A stretch of DNA of 5,790 nt. Origin: JBBTYG01 sp964483045. GTDB lineage: Bacteria > Patescibacteriota > Minisyncoccia > UBA6257 > 2-01-FULL-56-20. The translations under genes were made by a program, and so were the position numbers. Location of the stretch: assembly GCA_964483045.1 (NCBI GenBank), contig CAYZZK010000063.1, positions 1 to 5,790 on the forward strand. The letters run 5' to 3'. The notes below the pieces were generated by a model, which searched no databases, was not told where the DNA came from, and was given only the letters and a program-made list of their open reading frames with translations. Shown here one piece after another: positions 1 to 5,790 of the stretch (within the stretch, counting starts at the first letter, position 1; each line of letters begins with the position of its first letter).

Positions 1-1
1 G

Positions 2-940
2 GCGGCGAAAGGCGAGCCGCTCACGCTCGTAGAACTTCTAAGCGAAGAAAAGCAAACCGAGCCACCGGCGCGTTATACGGAAGCCGGTCTCGTCAAAGAG
101 CTTGAAAAGCGGGGCATTGGCCGCCCTTCCACATATGCGTCGATCATCAAGACCCTCGAAGACCGGCGGTACGTCGAAAAGATCGGCCGCTCACTCAAAG
201 CGACGGACACCGGAGATGTCGTGAGTACGTTTCTCGAACATAACTTCGGCAACTACATCAGCGACACATTCACCGCAGAAATGGAAGACGAATTGGACGA
301 TATCGCAGCGGGCAAACGCGAATATGCCAAAACCCTGAAGGATTTTTACGTCCCCTTCTCGAAAGACATCAAGGCCAGTTTAAAAACAGCGGCCAAAATC
401 ACAACTCTCGGCGATGCGCCCCCCGATATGAAATGTCCGATTTGCGGCCCTCCCATGATTATCAAGCTAAGCCGCGCAGGAAAATTTCTCTCCTGCAAAC
501 GGTTTCCCGACTGCACCGGCGCGCGCACTATGGAAGGCAAAGAACTTGAAGGCCCGAAAGAAACCGGCGAGATGTGTCCCGACTGCAAGGAGGGAAAACT
601 GGTGGAGCGCGACGGGCGCTTCGGGCGCTTTATTGCCTGCTCGCGGTATCCGAAATGCAAGTTCATCAAGCGGGACGAGAATGCGCCGCAAAACTCTTCG
701 GGCGTACAATGCCCGGTCTGCAAAAAGGGAGAAATGGTGGAGCGCAGGGGCCGGTTCGGCATATTCTGGAGCTGCTCCAACTATCCCACGTGCAAAAATG
801 CGATAAAGGCGAAACCCACCGGCGCTATCTGTCCAATATGCCAATCGCTCATGATGGAAGGCACAAAAACCATACCCGAACGTTGTTCCAATAAAGTCTG
901 CCCGATGCACAACCCCCATAAACTGGAAAAGAAAACATAA
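2..940 (+). CDS. topA: DNA topoisomerase I (type IA), C-terminal part, 5'-truncated
   Basis: Type IA topoisomerase, which relaxes negatively supercoiled DNA by passing one strand through a transient 5'-phosphotyrosine break. Only the last 312 codons are inside the window; the Toprim domain and the catalytic tyrosine lie upstream. The visible part starts in the conserved core: PPARYTEAGLVKELEKRG followed by IGRPSTYASII is nearly the same as the E. coli TopA stretch, and DFYVPF follows about 75 residues later. The tail carries four Cys4 zinc ribbons, at about 434-514, 575-658, 710-793 and 830-901. Each opens with CPxC. The first three have the typical RxGxF(I/L/W)xC spacing before the last cysteine pair; the fourth is shorter and diverged (CPIC...CSNKVC). 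These ribbons bind single-stranded DNA and protein partners in the family. The reading frame is open to base 2, so the apparent GTG at 221 is internal. It ends in TAA just before a strong hairpin. Confidence 0.97.
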   Translation, partial: AAKGEPLTLVELLSEEKQTEPPARYTEAGLVKELEKRGIGRPSTYASIIKTLEDRRYVEKIGRSLKATDTGDVVSTFLEHNFGNYISDTFTAEMEDELDDIAAGKREYAKTLKDFYVPFSKDIKASLKTAAKITTLGDAPPDMKCPICGPPMIIKLSRAGKFLSCKRFPDCTGARTMEGKELEGPKETGEMCPDCKEGKLVERDGRFGRFIACSRYPKCKFIKRDENAPQNSSGVQCPVCKKGEMVERRGRFGIFWSCSNYPTCKNAIKAKPTGAICPICQSLMMEGTKTIPERCSNKVCPMHNPHKLEKKT

Positions 941-946
941 AAATGA

Positions 947-985
947 AGACAGGATTCTCGATCGAGAATCCTGTCTATTTGTTTT
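947..985. terminator. Bidirectional intrinsic terminator between topA and the convergent gene
   Basis: A perfect 15-bp inverted repeat spans 947-976 (AGACAGGATTCTCGA and its exact complement, with the centre GATC as likely loop). On the + strand it begins 6 bases after the topA stop and is followed by ATTTGTTTT. Read on the minus strand it lies 33 bases past the stop of the 213-aa gene and is followed by TCATTTTTA. Both sides therefore have a usable T-rich tract, as expected for a shared terminator of two converging genes. Confidence 0.85.
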
Positions 986-1009
986 AGGAAAAAGTCCAAA
1001 GAGCAATGT

Positions 1010-1651
1010 TCAGTCAACCAACAATAGCCGATTTTGCTTCTCGATAGCGATTCGGCCGGCCGGCGTGAAATCGCCCACCAGCCAGTGCCAGACAAACTTC
1101 CACCGCTCTGTGCCTCCCATAAGCTCCGGGCTGTTCCGGCTGCTGTTTGAGCGCACCATGACGAATCCGGAGAAGATGATATAAATCTTCCCGACCAGTT
1201 TTTTGAGCTCTAGAAACTGGTCCTGGTTTTCTTCGATCCAGAGCGCGTGCTGGTAACCGAGGGAAGCCCCCGATTTCGGCGCGATCCGGATCTCGTATTC
1301 ATCGACACTGATGGCCTCTTCGCTCGGATGGCGAACCGTGCCCAGCGTGAGTGTAAGCGCATCAGTCGCCGACGTATCCCGCTCGATAGAATCAACCTGA
1401 TCAAATTTCGCCCGTAGATGCGCCAGTGTTGGCCTGGGAAGCGCCGGAACATTGACCGTAAACTCGGCTGTTTCCCGAAAAAAATCGCACCTGTCCTTTT
1501 CTATGAAGTACTGCAGACCATTCACGGCTTTCTGTAGAACTCGCACTCCTTTTAGGACCCGAACGCGCAATTCATGCTCTTTGCGCGTGTAAATCGCAAT
1601 TTTTTTACGGGTTGGTTTAGTCCACTCTTCTGTGGGAGTATTCTTCGTCAT
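1010..1651 (-). CDS. Hypothetical protein, 213 aa, no recognised family
   Basis: I do not recognise this protein. It is predicted to be soluble: no signal peptide and no convincing membrane helix (the short stretch IYIIFSGFVMV near residue 155 is too short and looks like a buried strand). The N-terminus is basic and charged (RKKIAIYTRKEHELRVRV). The middle contains acidic, strand-like segments, and the C-terminus has an aromatic patch, ERWKFVWHWLVGDF. The ATG at 1651 is supported by AAAGGA five bases upstream. A near-consensus sigma70 promoter about 85 bases upstream suggests it is transcribed independently of parAB, although no terminator separates it from parB, so read-through is also possible. 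Its 3' end meets topA at a shared terminator. The length, start signals and open frame argue that it is a real gene; function is unknown. Confidence 0.8.
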   Translation of the reverse strand: MTKNTPTEEWTKPTRKKIAIYTRKEHELRVRVLKGVRVLQKAVNGLQYFIEKDRCDFFRETAEFTVNVPALPRPTLAHLRAKFDQVDSIERDTSATDALTLTLGTVRHPSEEAISVDEYEIRIAPKSGASLGYQHALWIEENQDQFLELKKLVGKIYIIFSGFVMVRSNSSRNSPELMGGTERWKFVWHWLVGDFTPAGRIAIEKQNRLLLVD

Positions 1652-1656
1652 AACAA

Positions 1657-1662
1657 TCCTTT
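1657..1662 (-). promoter_or_regulatory. Ribosome binding site of the 213-aa gene
   Basis: On the minus strand AAAGGA lies five bases before the ATG at 1651. It is the clearest Shine-Dalgarno sequence in the window and fixes this start. The parA, parB and secreted-protease starts have nothing comparable. Confidence 0.7.
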
Positions 1663-1737
1663 CGCTTAGAGTTTATCCCCGCAGGCGCATCTCGATGCCG
1701 CGGCGAAATAAGAAATAAACTTTCAAAGAACGACCAA

Positions 1738-1765
1738 ACTATAATAAACCCCAAGGAGATGTCAA
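1738..1765 (-). promoter_or_regulatory. Sigma70-type promoter of the 213-aa gene
   Basis: On the minus strand a perfect -35 TTGACA (1765-1760) is followed after 16 bases by TATAGT (1743-1738), a 5/6 match to TATAAT. Transcription would start near 1731, giving a leader of about 80 bases. The promoter sits between the parB stop and the hypothetical gene, so it reads only the latter. Confidence 0.75.
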
Positions 1766-1793
1766 TCAACTGCACGCGCCGGACGCTCACGAA

Positions 1794-2867
1794 TTAGCTT
1801 TCCGTCCCGAATTTATGCAAAATATTTTGTAATTCCTCGTTTGAGAAAAATGAAATCTCAATCTTTCCAGCCTCTACGCCTTTTTTGTGAATTGAAACAG
1901 GCGTGCCAAGCTCGGCCGAGAGCCGCTCTTGGATCATCTTCAGTTCCGGCGGGAGTGCCTCGCCGTAGAGCGCGCTCGCAGGATCTTTCTCTTTGCGCAC
2001 GCGCTCTTTCACATCGCGCGTAGTGAGTTTGTTTAAAACTATGTCGTCGAAAAGACGTTTCTGCGCGCCGGGGTTTTCGATCGCAAGGAGAAACCGCCCG
2101 TGACTTTCAGTAATAAGCCCTTTCTCAAGCGCTTCCTGAATGTATGGAGGCAAATCCAACAAACGGACTGAATTTGCAACGGTTTCCCGGCTCTTGCCGA
2201 GTTTCGAAGCGATCTCGCGCTGGGTCATGCGGAATTCTTCCTGGAGACGCTGAAATGCGCGGGCAGTATCGACGGGATTCAAGTTCTCGCGCTGGATATT
2301 TTCGATGACCGCGAGCTGAAGCTTTTCTCGTTCCAGATCGACGCTGCGTACAATCGCCGGCACAACCCCAAGCCCAAGCATCTTTGCCGCCATGAGCCGC
2401 CTCTCTCCGGCGATGAGCTGGTACGACACATCCACCCCAAGAGGTGTTTCTTTCTCGACTCTCGTCACGACAAGCGGCTGTAAAAATCCGAACTCGCGGA
2501 TAGAATGCGCAAGCTCGCGAATTCCTTCCTCATTAAAATTTTTCCTCGGCTGGTTCGGATTGGGAACAATTTTGGAAACTTCGAGATGAAAGATGTGATC
2601 TTCGTCTGGTTTTTTCTGCGGTTGTTGCGGCGCAACAGCGGCCGGCCGTGCTTCCTGGAAACGAGGAAAAATCGGCTGGGCTGGTTTTTCCGGCACCGCC
2701 AAAGGCGGCAATTCTGTAGGCGACACGGGTGTCGGTGGCGGCGGAACGGTGGGTAAACCAGAAAATTGCTCTTGGGCGCCAAAACTGCCCGGCACATTTT
2801 TTATTTCCTCCTCCGGCTTATCGTCTCCAATCGGCGGAATTAAAGATTCTAATCCTTTTCCTAGCAT
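1794..2867 (-). CDS. parB: ParB/Spo0J-family partitioning protein
   Basis: CTP-dependent DNA-sliding clamp that loads at parS sites, spreads on DNA and works with ParA in segregation. Domains of the 357-aa product: a short N-terminal peptide MLGKGLESLIPP, the usual ParA-contacting end; a Pro-rich linker at about 37-90, longer than in typical ParB; the ParB N-terminal nucleotide-binding domain at about 91-195, with NPNQPRKNF (103-111), GERRLMAAK (154-162) and ENIQRENLNP (189-198), which match the conserved CTP-binding boxes; a helix-turn-helix at about 212-236 (MTQREIASKLGKSRETVANS); and a C-terminal dimerisation domain at about 310-357. It lies 36 bases after parA on the same strand, so the two are probably co-transcribed. 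The start is the ATG at 2867: the MLGKGLESLIP end is family-typical, but no Shine-Dalgarno sequence precedes it (AACTTTCG). No parS-like TGTTTCACGTGAAACA was found in the window. Confidence 0.96.
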   Translation of the reverse strand: MLGKGLESLIPPIGDDKPEEEIKNVPGSFGAQEQFSGLPTVPPPPTPVSPTELPPLAVPEKPAQPIFPRFQEARPAAVAPQQPQKKPDEDHIFHLEVSKIVPNPNQPRKNFNEEGIRELAHSIREFGFLQPLVVTRVEKETPLGVDVSYQLIAGERRLMAAKMLGLGVVPAIVRSVDLEREKLQLAVIENIQRENLNPVDTARAFQRLQEEFRMTQREIASKLGKSRETVANSVRLLDLPPYIQEALEKGLITESHGRFLLAIENPGAQKRLFDDIVLNKLTTRDVKERVRKEKDPASALYGEALPPELKMIQERLSAELGTPVSIHKKGVEAGKIEISFFSNEELQNILHKFGTES

Positions 2868-2903
2868 CGAAAGTTAGTAAATGAGTTATTTAAAATTTTC
2901 TTA

Positions 2904-3725
2904 TTATATATTAAAGTTGCCGAAATCAGGACTCGCTACGGCGCCATGCCTCATTGCAGCCGCTATTTCTTGCCGCAAAATCTCTTCCGCCAGCTGCCGG
3001 TACGCAATCGCGCCTGGAGAGTTTGGGCTGTGAAGCATGATCGGCTTCGAGAAACTGGGCGCTTCGGCCAACGCAACGCTCCTCGGCACCTCCGTTTCAA
3101 ACACGCGGTGAGGAAAATGTCGGCGCAAGTTCTTCGCAACCTCCCGGCTCAAACGCTCCCGCTTATCATACATGGTGATAAACGCTCCGGTAATCGCAAT
3201 CGCATGCCGCAAGTTGGTTCGTATAAGCTCGATCGTCTCCAAAAGTTGGCCGATGCCTTCAAGACTATAATATTCCGCCTGGACAGGAATCAGCACCTCG
3301 TCGCTCGCCACGAGGCCATTTATCGTAAGCAAGCTCAAACTCGGGGGTAAATCGATCAAAATATAATCATATGTATGCCGGATACCATTTAGGAATTTTC
3401 TCAAAAATTGTTCGCGGCCGCTGATGTCCACAAGCTCGACTAAAATTCCGGCCAGATGGGGCGCGGAAGGAATAAAATGGAAATTAAAAAGCTGCGAAGG
3501 TCGAATTAAATCCTCCGCCGGCATCTGTCCGATTACGCCGTGATACACGCTCGGCGCACCGGCTACGTTCACATGCCCCAGGGCAGAGCTCGCATTCGCC
3601 TGTGGATCGAAATCGACAAGCAGCACCCGCTTTCCCAGCGCGGCAAGATACGCGCCCACATTTACCGCCGTGGTTGTTTTTCCAACGCCCCCTTTTTGAT
3701 TGCAGATCGCAATTATCCTGGCCAT
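2904..3725 (-). CDS. parA: ParA/Soj-family partitioning ATPase
   Basis: Deviant Walker ATPase that dimerises with ATP, binds DNA non-specifically, and is released by ParB-stimulated hydrolysis, moving ParB-parS complexes. In the 273-aa product the Walker A motif KGGVGKTT is at 11-18, with the signature lysine K11 and K16. The A' motif VLLVDFDPQAN covers 34-44, and the Walker B-like aspartate is D125 in ILIDLPPS. PVQAEYYSLEG follows, as is usual for chromosomal Soj-type proteins. The N-terminus MARIIAICNQKGG begins directly with the first strand, so there is no N-terminal helix-turn-helix as in P1-type plasmid ParA; this is the short, chromosomal type. The ATG at 3725 gives the canonical N-terminus, but the upstream ATGAGAG is only GA-rich and too close for a good Shine-Dalgarno. 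It is the first gene of the parA-parB operon and diverges from tRNA-Leu. Confidence 0.96.
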   Translation of the reverse strand: MARIIAICNQKGGVGKTTTAVNVGAYLAALGKRVLLVDFDPQANASSALGHVNVAGAPSVYHGVIGQMPAEDLIRPSQLFNFHFIPSAPHLAGILVELVDISGREQFLRKFLNGIRHTYDYILIDLPPSLSLLTINGLVASDEVLIPVQAEYYSLEGIGQLLETIELIRTNLRHAIAITGAFITMYDKRERLSREVAKNLRRHFPHRVFETEVPRSVALAEAPSFSKPIMLHSPNSPGAIAYRQLAEEILRQEIAAAMRHGAVASPDFGNFNI

Positions 3726-3731
3726 CTCTCA

Positions 3732-3760
3732 TTGATTTTACGCTAAAATCTAAGTACCAT
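3732..3760 (+). promoter_or_regulatory. Candidate tRNA-Leu promoter overlapping the parA promoter
   Basis: On the + strand TTGATT (3732-3737) and TACCAT (3755-3760), each 4/6 to consensus, are 17 bases apart. The predicted start near 3767 is six bases before the mature tRNA 5' end, a sensible leader for RNase P processing. It covers the same bases as the minus-strand parA promoter. The match is moderate. Confidence 0.4.
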
Positions 3761-3763
3761 CAA
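3735..3763 (-). promoter_or_regulatory. Candidate parAB promoter with a nearly leaderless start
   Basis: On the minus strand TTGATG (3763-3758; 4/6 to consensus) is separated by 17 bases from TAAAAT (3740-3735; 5/6). A start seven bases beyond the -10 would fall near 3728, only about three bases before the parA ATG at 3725. This is prediction from motif matching only. Confidence 0.55.
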
Positions 3764-3772
3764 ACGGAGATT

Positions 3773-3858
3773 GGGCGAGTGGCGGAATGGCAGACGCACA
3801 GGACTCAAAATCCTGCGATCGCAAGGTCATGAGGGTTCGACTCCCTCCTCGCCCACCA
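3773..3858 (+). tRNA. tRNA-Leu, anticodon CAA
   Basis: Complete class II cloverleaf with encoded CCA. The acceptor stem pairs GGGCGAG (3773-3779) with CTCGCCC (3848-3854), discriminator A3855, then CCA at 3856-3858. The D stem is GCG/CGC (3782-3784, 3795-3797) with the conserved GG in the loop. The anticodon stem CAGGA/TCCTG (3799-3803, 3811-3815) closes the loop CTCAAAA with anticodon CAA at 3806-3808, which reads UUG leucine codons. The long variable arm GATC-GCAA-GGTC (3817-3828) is typical of leucine and serine tRNAs; a discriminator A and a CAA anticodon identify leucine. The T arm is GAGGG-TTCGACT-CCCTC (3831-3847). The gene diverges from parA. Confidence 0.97.
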
Positions 3859-3874
3859 CGAGTAAAATTTAGTC

Positions 3875-3914
3875 ATCCTCGCGATAACTCGCGCGAGCGA
3901 AGCGACGTGAGGAT
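3875..3914. repeat. Hairpin-forming inverted repeat downstream of tRNA-Leu
   Basis: ATCCTCGCG (3875-3883) pairs with CGTGAGGAT (3906-3914) over nine positions, including one G-T. Between the arms is the 10-bp palindrome CTCGCGCGAG (3888-3897), followed by GCGA-rich sequence. No T tract follows, so it is not a standard terminator. Its right arm GAGGAT overlaps the degenerate tRNA 3'-end copy. It could be a processing or protection structure, or a repeat of the REP type; copy number in the genome cannot be judged here. Confidence 0.6.
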
Positions 3915-3929
3915 TCCTCCTCGCCCACA
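3909..3929 (+). repeat. Degenerate second copy of the tRNA-Leu 3' end
   Basis: The 13-base string CCTCCTCGCCCAC occurs inside the tRNA (3844-3856) and again at 3916-3928, 72 bases downstream. The match extends structurally: the tRNA reads GAGGG-TTCGACT-CCCTC-CTCGCCC-ACCA, and the copy reads GAGGA-T-TCCTC-CTCGCCC-ACAA, so T-stem and acceptor strand are retained while the T loop is reduced to one base. No matching 5' half is present. It is either a tRNA remnant or an attachment-site-like scar. Confidence 0.6.
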
Positions 3930-4146
3930 ATTCCACAATTCAGGACAAAGACTCCCTGCGCATGTCATCAGTTTAGCTATCGATGACGAAAACTTGCGCA
4001 AAAAATTTTTTGGAACGAGTCCACTAAGTGAATTTCTAGCGGCGAGCCAAATCGCGCGGAAAAATTTTACTGCGTTTCTAAATTCTTTCGCCTTCACAGA
4101 TGTTTTTTGCAGTTTATTTCGGTGTGACTGGAAATTCCCTTGACTA

Positions 4147-4174
4147 TTGACATTGTTTTAGATCTGAGTAGTAT
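4147..4174 (+). promoter_or_regulatory. Candidate promoter of the secreted protease gene
   Basis: A perfect TTGACA (4147-4152) is followed after 16 bases by TAGTAT (4169-4174; 4/6 to TATAAT). Transcription would begin near 4181, about ten bases before the ATG at 4192, leaving no room for a normal ribosome binding site. The -35 is strong and the -10 is weak. Confidence 0.5.
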
Positions 4175-4191
4175 CACCCTTGTTCATAAAA

Positions 4192-5790
4192 ATGAAGAAA
4201 AGGGATTCACATACGAAAACAGCAAAAAAGGCCATTTTTAAGGGGTTTTTCGTCCTTTTGGCCGTTTTGGCTATATATCAACTAGCTTCTTTTGCATTAG
4301 CCCAGGCCCAAGCCGCTACCTTTACTTTAACTGTTTCCAAAAATGGCAGCGGCACCGGCTTTGTGCAAACCGCCGGATTGGAAATTACCTGCGGCACCAC
4401 CTGTTCCGCCTCTTTTCCCGCCGGCACGAATGTAACCTTAATCGAAGGGGTTGATCCCGGCTCAATTTTCGCCGGCTTCACTGGTTGCGATTCCGAAGAC
4501 ACAGCCGGCTGCCATGTTACGGTAAATAGCAATAGAACTGTGACTGTCACATACGGATCAGAGGCCCTGATTCCTACCGCCCCTTCAAATGTCCATGGTT
4601 ACGGACTTTCTTTAAACGAAATTGAAGTGTTCGTAACCAAAACTTCCAATAATGAAGAGGGTATAGATATCGAACGGTCCACAAGCCCGACAAGCGGGTT
4701 TGTTCGGATGAATAGATTTTCAACACAGGGAATTCTCGCCGGAAGCGAGTTCAACATACCTGACTCGGGTCCGTTTACTCCCGGAACGACCTACTATTAC
4801 CGAGCTGACGCATTTAACACAACGAACACGTCCCCCTATTCTAACCTCGCGAGTATTTTAATACCGCTTCCTCCCGCCGCTCCTACCAATCTTTCGGTCA
4901 AAAAAGTTTATCCCCAAGAAGTGGATCTTTCGTGGACCGATAACGCCACCACCGAAGATGATTATGTTGTAGAGCGGTCTACATCCTCAACCGGTCCCTT
5001 CACCCAGATCGCCATGTTCGGCCCTAATCAAACGTTTTACCCAAGCACTAAATTAAATCCCAACACTCTTTATTATTTCCGAGTGCGCGCTCACAATCCA
5101 GGTGGCTACTCGACGGCGTCAAATGTAGTGAGCACTACCACTCTCGCTCTCCCCGCGATCACCGACACGCAGGCGGATTGGGTTGTGGTGATTACCAATC
5201 GCGGCACCGCGCTGCCGCAAGCCGCAGTCAATACGTTCTGCGACACCTCCTCGACCGGCATGTTGGGAGTGGTCGGAAATTGGATGAAACGCGAAGCCAA
5301 TAAATACGGCGCGGCCCGGCCTTTCAAGAGCTTGACCTGCGTATCGGGGCAAATTTCGATTCCGAGCAGTTTATGGACGCCGGGGAGCGCAGTTGAAGGC
5401 ACGACGGAACCGCTTAACCAGGACGGTGTCATCACCTATCTCGAAACAAATACGGCAGTGCCTCTTGCTACACGAACTGCAGTTCAAAACGCCAAATTTG
5501 TAAGCGTCCTCAATTATGTCCCTACCAGTATGGATTTTATCGATAACGCGGTTGGGTCCAAATACAGTTTTCTCTACCTCTTTCCTTTCCCGACTGGAAC
5601 AGACGCAAGTACCGCGACTTCATTTGATCCGGAGCTAAGTGTCGATGTTCACGCCAGAATCCTGGGCCACGAATTAATGCACAATCTGGGAGCCACCGAT
5701 AAATACGGTTCTGCCACTGCCACATGCACCACTGACCCAATCACGGGGCAACAGTATACCGGCTACGATATCATGTGCCACCGGGAACCC
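4192..5790 (+). CDS. Secreted InlB-repeat/FnIII protein with zincin metalloprotease domain, 3'-truncated
   Basis: The reading frame is open to the window end (533 codons seen). Order of parts: a Sec signal peptide, with a basic N-region (1-17), a hydrophobic core FFVLLAVLAIYQLASFALA and likely cleavage near A41; an InlB-like/Flg_new_2-type repeat at about 42-122 (FTLTVSKNGSGTG, ITCGTTCSASFPAGT, FAGFTGC, NRTVTVTY); and two fibronectin type III domains at about 128-222 and 228-317, each with a W/F..ERSTS motif and a Y(Y/F)(Y/F)R(A/V) strand. The ERSTS motifs sit exactly 100 residues apart (E161, E261). From about 325 a protease domain follows, with HELMHNLGATD at 493-503. This is HExxHxxGxxD, so H493, H497 and D503 are likely zinc ligands and E494 the catalytic base. 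DIMC at 526-529 resembles a Met-turn, and C512 and C529 may form a disulfide. Exact peptidase family is uncertain (M6- or M7-like zincins share this motif). ATG 4192 follows an in-frame TGA at 4165 and lacks a Shine-Dalgarno sequence. It probably acts outside the cell on a protein or peptide substrate. Confidence 0.88.
   Translation, partial: MKKRDSHTKTAKKAIFKGFFVLLAVLAIYQLASFALAQAQAATFTLTVSKNGSGTGFVQTAGLEITCGTTCSASFPAGTNVTLIEGVDPGSIFAGFTGCDSEDTAGCHVTVNSNRTVTVTYGSEALIPTAPSNVHGYGLSLNEIEVFVTKTSNNEEGIDIERSTSPTSGFVRMNRFSTQGILAGSEFNIPDSGPFTPGTTYYYRADAFNTTNTSPYSNLASILIPLPPAAPTNLSVKKVYPQEVDLSWTDNATTEDDYVVERSTSSTGPFTQIAMFGPNQTFYPSTKLNPNTLYYFRVRAHNPGGYSTASNVVSTTTLALPAITDTQADWVVVITNRGTALPQAAVNTFCDTSSTGMLGVVGNWMKREANKYGAARPFKSLTCVSGQISIPSSLWTPGSAVEGTTEPLNQDGVITYLETNTAVPLATRTAVQNAKFVSVLNYVPTSMDFIDNAVGSKYSFLYLFPFPTGTDASTATSFDPELSVDVHARILGHELMHNLGATDKYGSATATCTTDPITGQQYTGYDIMCHREP

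Larger units (their letters stand above)
3859..4191. other. Region of about 330 bp without a convincing gene
   Basis: The stretch between tRNA-Leu and the secreted-protease gene contains a hairpin and a partial tRNA 3'-end copy near its left end, and a promoter at its right end. In between lie a 6-bp inverted repeat, GTCATC/GATGAC (3964-3969, 3982-3987), and the AT palindrome CAAAAAATTTTTTG (3999-4012). Open frames exist on both strands here, but they start in or end at the tRNA and its copy, and have no ribosome binding site. I see no good T-tract terminator for the tRNA. Confidence 0.6.

Noticed and set aside
1771..1793. Terminator after parB
   Set aside because: Only a four-base GCGT/GCGC stem without a T tract; not enough to call.
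2868..2930. Separate promoter for parB from the TATAAT-like bases in the parA-parB gap
   Set aside because: The -10-like TATAAT overlaps the end of parA, but the sequence 17 bases upstream (TCCTGA) is a poor -35, and the AT-rich gap makes chance matches likely.
1794..3725. parS centromere site (TGTTTCACGTGAAACA-like) in or near parAB
   Set aside because: I read the region and the flanks without finding a convincing match. The CACGTG at about 787 in topA lacks the flanking GTTT/AAAC arms.
3873..4097. Open reading frame of 74 codons on the minus strand, starting at GTG 4097
   Set aside because: No Shine-Dalgarno sequence, a GTG start, and its end runs antisense through the tRNA 3'-end copy and the hairpin (the familiar CGRGGI-type artefact).
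3787..4143. Open reading frame of 118 codons on the + strand beginning inside tRNA-Leu
   Set aside because: Its first third is translated tRNA (repeated RLPPRP/RIPPRP from the two copies of the tRNA 3' end), and it has no ribosome binding site. A frame that must use a tRNA gene as coding sequence is almost certainly spurious.
4180..4182. TTG as alternative start of the secreted protease
   Set aside because: It is in frame, but has no ribosome binding site and would lie at the predicted transcription start. The ATG at 4192 gives a normal basic signal-peptide N-region.
4278..4550. Open reading frame on the minus strand opposite the secreted protease
   Set aside because: It lies opposite a frame with a clear signal peptide and domain motifs; a shadow of that gene.

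Overview
The window looks like chromosomal DNA of a bacterium of moderate GC. My best guess is a member of the Patescibacteria (CPR, Parcubacteria-like). This rests on the style of the ParA and ParB proteins, compact genes with weak or absent Shine-Dalgarno sequences, and a secreted FnIII/InlB-like surface protein. It is an inference, not a proof. No mobile element, CRISPR array or phage gene is visible.

Left side (1-1793). The window opens inside the 3' part of topA (DNA topoisomerase I, + strand), which ends in four zinc ribbons. A perfect 15-bp inverted repeat follows, with T-rich flanks on both strands. It can terminate topA and also the convergent 213-aa gene on the minus strand (1010-1651). 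That gene is unrecognised, but it has its own near-consensus promoter and a good ribosome binding site.

Middle (1794-3858). parA and parB form a minus-strand operon (parA first, 36 bp gap) for chromosome or plasmid partitioning. A tRNA-Leu(CAA) gene with encoded CCA lies divergently from parA. Candidate promoters for parA and for the tRNA occupy almost the same 30 bp, so the two transcription units may compete for RNA polymerase. The predicted parA transcript would be nearly leaderless.

Right side (3859-5790). A roughly 330-bp stretch without a convincing gene holds a hairpin and, next to it, a degenerate second copy of the tRNA 3' end in which the T loop appears collapsed. After a sigma70-type promoter, a secreted multidomain protein begins and runs off the window end. 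It has a signal peptide, an InlB-like repeat, two FnIII domains and a zincin-type metalloprotease domain (HELMHNLGATD and a Met-turn-like DIMC).

Functionally, topA (supercoiling) and parAB (segregation, nucleoid organisation) are housekeeping chromosome-maintenance genes. The secreted protease is the more accessory-looking part. I did not find a clearly new system. The best leads are the tRNA 3'-end scar, the overlapping divergent promoters, and the secreted protease.
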